The notes beneath the pieces were generated by a model that had not been told where the DNA came from, ran no database searches, and was given only the letters and a program-made list of their open reading frames with translations. From positions 62,001 through 126,000 of the forward strand of contig KV918851.1 in NCBI GenBank assembly GCA_002049455.2: a stretch of DNA of 64,000 bases, given 5' to 3'. Source of the stretch: Porphyra umbilicalis. Taxonomy: Eukaryota; Rhodophyta; Bangiophyceae; Bangiales; Bangiaceae. How positions within the stretch are numbered: position 1 is the stretch's first letter; every line of letters begins with the position of its first letter. Shown piece by piece: positions 56,748-64,000 of this stretch. The position numbers and the translations under genes are program-made.

Positions 56748-59700
56748 TCAGATCAGTGTGATTCGAATTTCGCCATTGGAATTCGAAAACACTCCAAGAA
56801 TGGTCGGGGACCACTTTGGTTCTTGGCATTGGGGGGTTACTACCAATGCCATTTCGGCTTGATTAAGCCTGGGTGATCGGCAGGTGCCCCGAGATGGGGG
56901 TTTGGGAATACTCCATGAGTACCCCGCAATTTTCTTCTTTTTCCGTCGGAGAAAGCGGATGACCAAGTTCCGAGGAAGGTTTTCCAACGGTTTTCAGAAG
57001 TCGTCCTTGGGACCATAGTCAAACCATCGGACCTTGGCACTGTAGATGACATTGCTCCTACGGAGCTTCAATAGGCGGACAATGACGTATTCGTCAGGTA
57101 CCGGAGGTGTGCTCTCAGGCTTATCGAGCCCGTCCAACAGTGGATGCGGTGTCTCATCTGGAGTCGACTTCCTTGGGGCCGGGGTGACATGGTCACGATT
57201 GACTCTTCGCTCTTCGCCAGACTCTACCTACGTCTACGACGTAGGTAGAGTCATCTGCGTCATGTACGACGAAAGGGCCGACGGTCCTGCTTGTAAGCTT
57301 GTTCTCCTGTTGGTGGTTCGTCGTAAAGACGTAGTCACCAACACGGACACGTTTGTTCCGTGTAGAGACATTCGAGTCAAAGTTACGCTTATAGCGTTGT
57401 TGAGTCTTTTGCAAGGCCTCTACGACGGCTGGGATTTGCTGTCTTAGCTTGGCCATGAACTCACGCTTACGCGCAAGGGTGACCCATCATTGAGGGTACC
57501 CTTATTCGTCAGTGGCGTCCCTGGGGGGAGGTTGCGGACCGACAAACTCGGGATTCGTCTCGGGATAACGAGTTCGAGTGGCGCAATGCCTGTTGATCTG
57601 TGTGGCTGGCTATTATAATCCATGGTCAATACGAGGAGTAGTTCATCCCAACGACGCGGGTCGTCTGTGACGTAATGTCGGAGTTGCGTAGCCATAGTAC
57701 GATTGTACCTTTCGACTTGACCATTGGTCTGTGGGTGGGACGCCGTGGTGCGCACTGTCTCCGTGCCTAGCACTTTCATTACGGCAATGAAGAAGTTCGA
57801 CATGAACTGCGGCCCTTGATCCGATAGGATTCGGTCCGGTGGGCCATAACAGGCGACCCATGCGTCGATAATGGCTGATGCCACGGAGATTGCTGTTATA
57901 CGTCGTAAGGCGACACATTTGGTCAGCTTGGAGAAGCAGTCGGTCATGACCAAGATGAAGCGGTTACCAGCTTTGGCAGCGGGAATAAGCCCGAAGATAT
58001 CGACCGATAGGTCTGTCAATGGTTCCGTAGCTGGGAACAGCGTCAGTGGCGACGTGTGTCGTCGTAGTGACAGCCGGTTTTGGGCACAAGTGGTACACTT
58101 GGCAATAGTGTTGTAGATATCCGTGACCATGGATGGCCAGTAATACCGACGCCGCATGGCGTAATACATCCGGTTCATACCCGGGTGGGCTGACACCGTT
58201 GCGTGATGTTCCAGCGTACGGATACGCTCGCGTAAGCTTTCCGGGATGACCAATTGGTCGCCGTACGGTGCGCGCCTGTAGAGGCCGTGGCTTTCATTTT
58301 GAAAGAAGGCTTTTGCCGTTTTGTGTGCCACCCGTTAGGCCAACTCGACGCAAAACGCGTCGATTTGCTGGGCTTCCACGATATCGTCGTATTCGACGGG
58401 GGCCGGCATGTCGGTACCCGTGTACCTCCCCGTTAGCAAGCCGTTGGCCGTCTCGGCCAATGCAAGGCATGGGATATCGTCCTTGATATCTTCGACGGCG
58501 GCGTCGTTGTCCGTTCTGGACAAGAAGTCTAGGGCATGGTGCGATGCACCGGGTTTGTACTGCATGTCGAATGTATATTCGGACAGCCGTAGGCGCCATC
58601 GCATCAAGCGGCCACTTGAGTCAGTGGTGCTGTAAATCCAGCTTAGGGCTTGATGGTCGGTCCTTATTAGGAAGCGATGTCCATCGAGGAAGTGTCTGAG
58701 CTTCAGTACGCTCCACACGACGCCAAGGCACTCGCGTTTCATTGTGGAATAATTCTTCTCTGCTGGGCTGAGTCCACGGCTCCAATAGCCAACCGGTAAT
58801 CTTGTACCGTCGGGTTGCTCTTGCAGCAAGGTGCATCCGAGTTGGTCGGCGCAGGCGTCGACATCGACAATCATTTGGCCTTTGGCCTTTGGCAGGGCCA
58901 GGATTGGGGGTGCAAGAAGCGCCTGACGCAGGTCGTCGAAGGCCGCAAGGGCTGCGTCGGTTGGCTTTGGTAAGTCTGGGGGGACCTCCGCGCGTGTCAT
59001 TGCGTTGAGCGGTTTCGCTCGTTTAGCAAAGTCTTTGACGAAACGTCGATAGACATTGCACATCCCCAAGAAGCTTTTGAGCTGAGTCTTGGTAGTGGGA
59101 AGAGAAGCGTGCTTCAACGCGTCGACGTTCTTGTCATGAACATGGAGCTAGCCCGGTCGGACAATGTGTCCAGGGTACTCGACTTCGTCGGAGAACCAGG
59201 TGCATTTCTCAAGATTGAGAGTGACACCGGCCTCAAGCAACCGCGTTAAGACCACATCAACGTCTTTGACGTGTTGTTCTGCAGACGCAGAGAAGATGAT
59301 GACATCATCTAGGTAGACGAGGCAAAGTTGCCACTTGAGCCCAGACAATATAATGTCAAGCGCACGCTGAAACGTAGCGGGTGCGTTGGTCAATCCGAAT
59401 GGCACGGACAGCCAACGGTAAATACCTGCATGCGTTGTAAACGCAGTCTTCTCTCTGTCGGCAGGGCGTAGTGGCACTTGCCAATAGCCTGCCGTACAGT
59501 CCAGGGAGGTAAAGACCTTCGCATCTCCTAAGGAGTCCAGGCAATCCTCCATCCGGGGAAGGGGATATGCATCCTTCTCGGTGATGTTGTTGAGTCGTCG
59601 GTCATCGACACAGAAGCGGGCCTTGCCATTCTTCTTTGGTACGATGACGACGGGGCTTGCCCATGCACTATGGCTGGGTTCTATGATCTTGAGCTTCAAC

Positions 59701-60790
59701 ATCTTGTTGATTTTATCAGCAATGATCTGCCGTTTGAAAGGACCCGTGCGGTACGGTTGTGCCCGGATAGGGACGGCATCTGCTGGGGTTACAATCGCAT
59801 GCTCAGTGGCATGGATAGTAGGGTACCGTCCCACATCGTGGAATGCGTGCGTAGCATCTCTCGGATTTGCTTGTGCAAGTGCTCCGGTGCTTCGCTAAGG
59901 TCCACATCCTCGACAGGGTCGTCGGACGGCGATGTATCTTCACCGGTTGGTGTATCTTGGGTTGCCTTCTCCTCTGGTATTGCGGCCAACATGGGCCCTT
60001 GAAATCGTTCGGCGAACCCGAGGATGCTGTTCTTACGAACTATGGCCTGGTCCGGCCCGAAGTTGCAAACCTTAATCAAGAATGGTTCATCGGGCTTAAC
60101 CAGCGCAACGCCACGGGCGACTGCCACTGACTTGTGCCGACATAGGAGGATGTTGGGCGAGATGGTGACGAGGCCATGGGTGGCGCATGTTTCCATAACC
60201 CATCCTTCCATGCGTCCTTTGACGCGAACCTGGCGACACGCCCGTACCTTGGCAGGTTGGTCTTCCCACGACCGTTCCCACTTACTGGCGAGTAGGGTGG
60301 CGAGGATAGGCGTTCGCCTCAAGTTTCTGGTGACCTCACCAACGTGGTCTTGCCACACAACCTTCTTCAGGCGTGTGAACATTGCTTCGACATGGTTATC
60401 CATGAACTCGGTACCGAGTATACAAGGCACCGATAGGTGTTCGGCGACAAAGAATCGGTCAAAGACCTTGGCGCATCCGACATCTATGTATAGATGTATA
60501 GCATAATTTGCTATGAGGCGGTTATTGTTTGCATCTTCGATGCGGGGTGTGCGCTCGAGCTTCTCAGCATAAATCTGCCAGTTGGCGGGTACGACATTAG
60601 GTCGAACCAAGTTTATGCCGGCTCCAGTGTCCAACACCGGACGACAGCTGTGCATTGCCCGTTGGCAAGGGCCAATAGTGGCCGCAATCTCATAGTGCCG
60701 GTGGGCCGGGCTTAGTATCCTTGTGACTTTACGTCTTTCACCAGTTGGTGAATATGCGCCGGGCAACCCGCTAAGGGGCACCTTGCTCAT
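56748..60790 (-). CDS. Ty3/gypsy pol polyprotein: protease, RT, RNase H, integrase, chromodomain-like end
   Basis: ATG 60790 overlaps the gag stop (ATGA). The protease has VLDTGAGINL. RT has WASPVVIVPKKNGKARFCVD and LVYLDDVIIF. TAG 59148-59150 lies between YPGHIVRPG and LHVHDKNV at the RT/RNase H joint. RNase H starts IVDVDACADQLG. TAA 58335-58337 precedes the integrase, which has a zinc-binding His-His-Cys-Cys module (KCTTCAQNR), catalytic SVDIFG, LSDQGPQF and QTNGQVERYN. The C-terminal part has GDYVFTTN and a chromodomain-like VRWFDYGPKDDF, TGA 56994-56996, KPLENLP, where the family has TWEP. One-base shifts occur near 59810, 57480 and 57205. Domain order (PR-RT-RH-IN-chromo) is that of chromoviruses. 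Confidence 0.85.
57220..57252. other. Perfect 15-bp hairpin in pol
   Basis: GACTCTACCTACGTC, TAC, GACGTAGGTAGAGTC. It lies between the integrase C-terminus and the chromodomain, right beside a frame shift. Confidence 0.85.
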
Positions 60791-62520
60791 TCGTTTTTCG
60801 AGTCGGTGGACTCGTTACTATCTCTTTCAGCGGGTGGTTTGGTATCCTCCGATACGGAGTTCACGGCAATAACGGACGGACGGCATTCACGTGGCCGGTA
60901 CGGCTCAGCGCATTGCGCCGCAAAGTGACCGGGCTTTTTACAGTTGTAACAAATGTCGGTCCTCGCCTGAGGCGACTCCTTCGGTGGAGGGGAACGGGAC
61001 CGGTTCCGTGGTTGAGTAACCGGGAAGGGGCGGTCGACATTGTTATGCCGGGTTGGCATGGGAGAGGCGTATGCCACCTTAGTCGTCTGAAGACGAGGCA
61101 GCTTAAGCGACAAGCGAAGCTTGTTCGTCCCGTCCCAGTACATCTGAGCGGCTGAGATGGTGACCGCCAGAGTGCGCTGGGGGAACCGTCCGTCCAGTAC
61201 TCGGACGTGAGATTGGATAATCTCGGACAAACCGTTGATGAAGACATCCTTGACGTCTTGCGTGTGGAACAGGCTATCTAGGCGGTCGCACTGTGTGTCA
61301 ACGCGGAGCCCAAACGCTGTGGGCGACTCATTGTCGGGTTGACGCATTGTAATAATGTCGTGGTAGGCGGAGGCCATTACGGCGTGGGTGGCATACTTGG
61401 CTAGAAGCCAGTTAACAGCTGCACCATAGGTACGGATGGCATATGTGCGGCGCCCGGCCTTCGAGTTGAGGGCACTCGAGAAGGCTCGTTTAGCAGCGCC
61501 TGACAGGCGAAAGGCCAAGAGCGGGAGGGCTTGCCCATGCGTCAAGCCGGCTGCGTCTCATGCGCACCGAAAGGTTGTCAAGAAGGTGAATACACCGAGG
61601 GGGCTGGTGCCCGTAAACGGCTCTTGCCCTTGGAATGCGCCATCAAGGCGGCGGTTCATCTCATGGGTTTTCTCCACTAGGGAGGGGGGCAGAGACAGAT
61701 CACGTCGGATCAGGAAGTACGTACGATTGTCCAATAGGGACTTGAAGCGATCGTTGGAGGGTCGGATGACCTTGAGCCGATCGGCTTTCTCCAAACGCTT
61801 CTTAGAGTCGGAATGACCCTTGTACGGACCCAGGCGGGATCGTCGAGACGCAGCGTCCGATGACGTGTCCGAGGACTCGGAGCCGGAGTTCGACGACGGG
61901 GACGACGGGGAACCCGGGGATTCTCCGGAGTCGGATGACGACGAGGAAGTTGTCCCACTGGACGAGCTTGAATCGTTCGCGGCCGACATGTTGGCGTTCT
62001 CAACTGAGGATGTCGAGCGGGCCAACTTAGTCTCCTTGCGGATCTTACGCGCCTTCTTGCGAAGCTTGCGCTTTTGATCCCGACGTTCGGTCGCTTGGCC
62101 AATTGGCTCTGGACAAGAGGAAGACGACTCGCCCCCCTTGGGGTCGAGCTTGACCTTGGCCTTGCTCTTCATCTTGCGACGCGACTTTGTCGCCCGGGCG
62201 TCGGACTGGATGCCCTCCTGGCGCATAGCCTCCACGCTTGCGATCGGGGCATCGTTGGCTTCCGCTAACGAGCGGTTAGTCGCTTGTTGGGCCGTCAGAC
62301 GGAGACGAAGTGCCTCCACCTCCGTCTTAAGGCTCTCCGCGTGGAGCGGTTGGCCATAGGCCGCCGCGTTCAACGCAGGTGATCCCGAGAGGGAACCACC
62401 TAGGGTATTGGCGTCTCGCGTGTTCGCACGAACGCCTCCCGGCGGGACGTAGTCGGAAGGCAGGGCGTTGCCCTTACCCTTCCCATTGCCACGGGGCCCG
62501 TCGGCACCACCAGGGGTCAT
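60787..62520 (-). CDS. Ty3/gypsy gag with internal TGA
   Basis: Starts MTPGGADGP at 62520. A coiled-coil-like stretch (LRLRLTAQQATNRSLAE), Lys/Arg-rich and Ser/Asp-rich linkers, then the capsid-like core follow: LLPFxxL-type LLAFRLSGAAKRAF, YHDIITMRQPDNES and DVFINGLSE. A CCHC knuckle (CYNCKKPGHFAAQC) ends near 60900. TGA 61558-61560 interrupts FRCA/DAAGLTHG, between the two halves of what should be one domain; the same TGA is in gypsy copy A, so it belonged to their common ancestor. Gag ends at TGA 60787-60789, overlapping the pol ATG by two bases of ATGA. Gag packages the element RNA in the cytoplasm. Confidence 0.85.
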
Positions 62521-62743
62521 TGCTCAACCGGCAATGTGCCAACAGAAGCGCCCCGCGCTCCAATTGGAGATCACCACCCACGACGCCCAGCGTCGTGGCG
62601 CACACAAGAGGGAGACGCGCCCCGCGCGTCAAGCCAATGGGTGCAATACCCGTCACCGTGCCACTTGGCAACAATAGACAGCTCTCGGGCACCGCGTGCA
62701 GATGCACGCGGCAGGCAAGAGTATCCCCTGCTGCTCCACCAAA
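62521..62743 (-). promoter_or_regulatory. Retrotransposon leader with candidate primer-binding site
   Basis: Directly inside the 5' LTR the minus strand reads TTTGGTGGAGCAGCAGGGG (62743 downward). TGGTGGAGCAGCAGG would pair with a tRNA 3' end in CCA; the tRNA is not identified. Confidence 0.45.
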
Positions 62744-63129
62744 TGTGGGATGAATGACGTTGGTTAACTAACCAGTAAATGGCGACCGACCGTAGACGCG
62801 CGATAAAGCGAACACTATCGCCTTAGGGCGAGGAAGAAGAACCTTCGTTCGTGCAACATCCGATGGGGAGCCGGGGGTGCCAACGACGGCGAACCCCGGT
62901 CCCATGGTGCTTTTATTATCAGACGGTAAAGGGGCGGGGTCGATCGACCAAGCGATCCTAAAGATCGAATAACCACCAAAATAGAGACGATAAAAGAAAG
63001 GACAGATAAACAAAACGGAAGTAACCTCCCAAAGGGCGAGCCACAAGTCAGTTCAATCCTCCACGTGAATACTGACTAGTCAGGGGGGCTACCGGGCTCA
63101 ATATCCGAATATTAAGGAGATATGCTACA
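62744..63129 (-). repeat. 5' LTR of the gypsy element
   Basis: 386 bp, pairs with 52859-53244 (about 13 differences including two compensating one-base indels). Should contain the element promoter; no TATA box was evident. Confidence 0.9.
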
Positions 63130-63134
63130 GCAGT

Positions 63135-63650
63135 GAGGAGTTAGCGGAGCTCTACACAGAAGAGTACCTCAACACGATCGACCACGCGTCCGTGCCGAGC
63201 CGCTCCATTCGGCCCAAGGTCTGTCTCCCCGCGATGCTTTTGCGCAACCTGGCGGCGCAGAACGGCGACTGCAATGGTAGCCGCTACATCGTCAAGCGCC
63301 TTGGTGCCAACATTGTCGTCGTGACGACCTTTGACGGCTCCCGCACTTTGATTGTCCCGCGGATTGACTGTGACACGTCCGATTGGGGGTTGCCGATGAC
63401 GATGCGTCGCCTAAAATTCCCTTTGCGTGTGGCGTTTGCGGCGACGATTAGCAAGGCGCAAGGTGCTACGTTGGAGCAGATTGAGATTTGGCTGCAGGAG
63501 CCCGTCTTTGGCCACGGGCAAGTGTACGTGGGAGCGTCAAGCGTGGGGGACTCACGTGTGCTTCACTTTGGAGCGCGGGAAAGCGCGTATGATGAGTCTA
63601 GAAGAATTTTCACCAACAACGTGGTGTACACGCAGTTGCTGAGTGACTAG
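63135..63650 (+). CDS. Helitron helicase, C-terminal part
   Basis: Continues the helicase frame left at 52858: ELYTEEYLNTIDH, VCLPAMLLRNL (the PVMLLRNL box), CNGSRYIV, IPRIDCDTSDW, VAFAATISKAQGATL (usually AFAMTINKSQGQTL) and EPVFGHGQVYVGASSV. These are the last helicase motifs of Helitron Pif1-like helicases, in order. Ends at TAG 63648-63650 at the usual place. No stops inside. The target duplication GCAGT of the retrotransposon lies just before (63130-63134). Confidence 0.9.
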   Translation, partial: EELAELYTEEYLNTIDHASVPSRSIRPKVCLPAMLLRNLAAQNGDCNGSRYIVKRLGANIVVVTTFDGSRTLIVPRIDCDTSDWGLPMTMRRLKFPLRVAFAATISKAQGATLEQIEIWLQEPVFGHGQVYVGASSVGDSRVLHFGARESAYDESRRIFTNNVVYTQLLSD

Positions 63651-64000
63651 CCTGTGTTCTTTTGCTGTTTGTTTGTGCCTACCTGCGGTACTTGCTTTGT
63701 TTTACTGCCGCGCTATGCTTTCAATGTTGGTTTAATGCTTTATCCGAGAGTTGCATTTTTCTTCACTTGATGTGATTAACGTGCATCAAGACGAGGCCGC
63801 CTTTAGTCTTGCAACCAACATTTTGACGTGTGATCTTGGAACCAATTTCTCTGCACTTTTGCACATCCAAGAATAGCGATCAACGGCGGGCCTGCCCACA
63901 AAAAAAAAAGCTCGACCATAAACCAGAAAAACCCAAGCACACACACCCAGGATGACAACGGCGGGGCATGCCCGCCCTACGATTATCGAGTCTTCTTCAA
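63651..64000. other. Downstream of the Helitron gene
   Basis: T-rich then AT-rich sequence without a gene. A near-palindrome GGCGGGGCATGCCCGCC ends at 63976, followed by CTAC. It resembles a Helitron 3' hairpin but lacks the CTRR end. Confidence 0.3.

Larger units (their letters stand above)
52859..63129 (-). mobile_element. Complete Ty3/gypsy LTR retrotransposon nested in the Helitron
   Basis: 10271 bp bounded by two 386-bp LTRs with TG...CA ends and flanked by the 5-bp direct repeat GCAGT (52854-52858 and 63130-63134). Its genes run on the minus strand, so the 5' LTR is the right one. The LTRs differ at about 13 positions, so the insertion is not recent. The host Helitron frame continues exactly across it. 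Confidence 0.95.

Noticed and set aside
63960-63980. Helitron 3' terminus
   Set aside because: The hairpin is followed by CTAC rather than CTRR, and the 5' TC end is not located.
1-64000. Bacterial, phage or giant-virus origin
   Set aside because: A GT-AG intron, chromodomain-type retrotransposon, Helitron and KDZ gene with introns point to a eukaryotic nucleus.

Overview
The window looks like nuclear DNA of a GC-rich unicellular eukaryote; I cannot assign a lineage. The evidence is a GT-AG intron at 43254-43477, TATA boxes upstream of coding starts, a Helitron, a Ty3/gypsy LTR retrotransposon with a chromodomain-like end, a KDZ-type transposase with SWIM and Ulp1 domains, an IS630/Tc1-mariner transposase and several short inverted-repeat elements. 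No tRNA, rRNA, CRISPR array or bacterial operon was seen.

Layout. Positions 1-19000 hold the same locus twice: 1642-9309 matches 9392-18094, offset by 7750 and then 8785. The copies meet at a single N (9391). The first has the complete kinase-like gene but a truncated ePHD gene; the second has only the kinase 3' end but the full ePHD gene. Two overlapping haplotype contigs joined end to end would look like this, so false duplication is at least as likely as true duplication. Each copy carries a small secreted-protein gene with a TATA box, a Cys/His-cluster gene and an ePHD zinc-finger gene. The second also carries a 1033-bp inverted-repeat element, with the matching empty site in the first. 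Positions 19-31 kb are gene-poor: a third Cys/His-cluster paralogue, a TA-flanked inverted-repeat element, an intact mariner-type transposase and a protein built of TPLEA repeats. Positions 31-45.5 kb hold an unknown repeat-rich gene converging on a Pif1-like helicase, then a long KDZ transposon gene (SWIM, CxC, KDZ core, Ulp1) on the minus strand. Positions 45.6-64 kb are nested mobile DNA: a truncated gypsy copy, then a Helitron Rep-helicase gene split by a complete 10.27-kb gypsy element with a 5-bp target duplication. An unrelated plus-strand gene of about 680 codons lies inside the gypsy element.

The most unusual observation is that nearly every recognisable reading frame contains UAA or UAG (sometimes UGA) codons beyond which coding continues in the same frame, often within one protein domain. 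Two UGA codons sit where the family has a conserved Trp. This could be a nuclear code with reassigned, context-dependent stops (UAR as Gln, UGA as Trp), or old transposon-rich DNA decaying by C-to-T change. The sequence alone does not settle it. Single-base frameshifts, lost Walker A lysines and many amino-acid differences between the two locus copies favour at least some decay.
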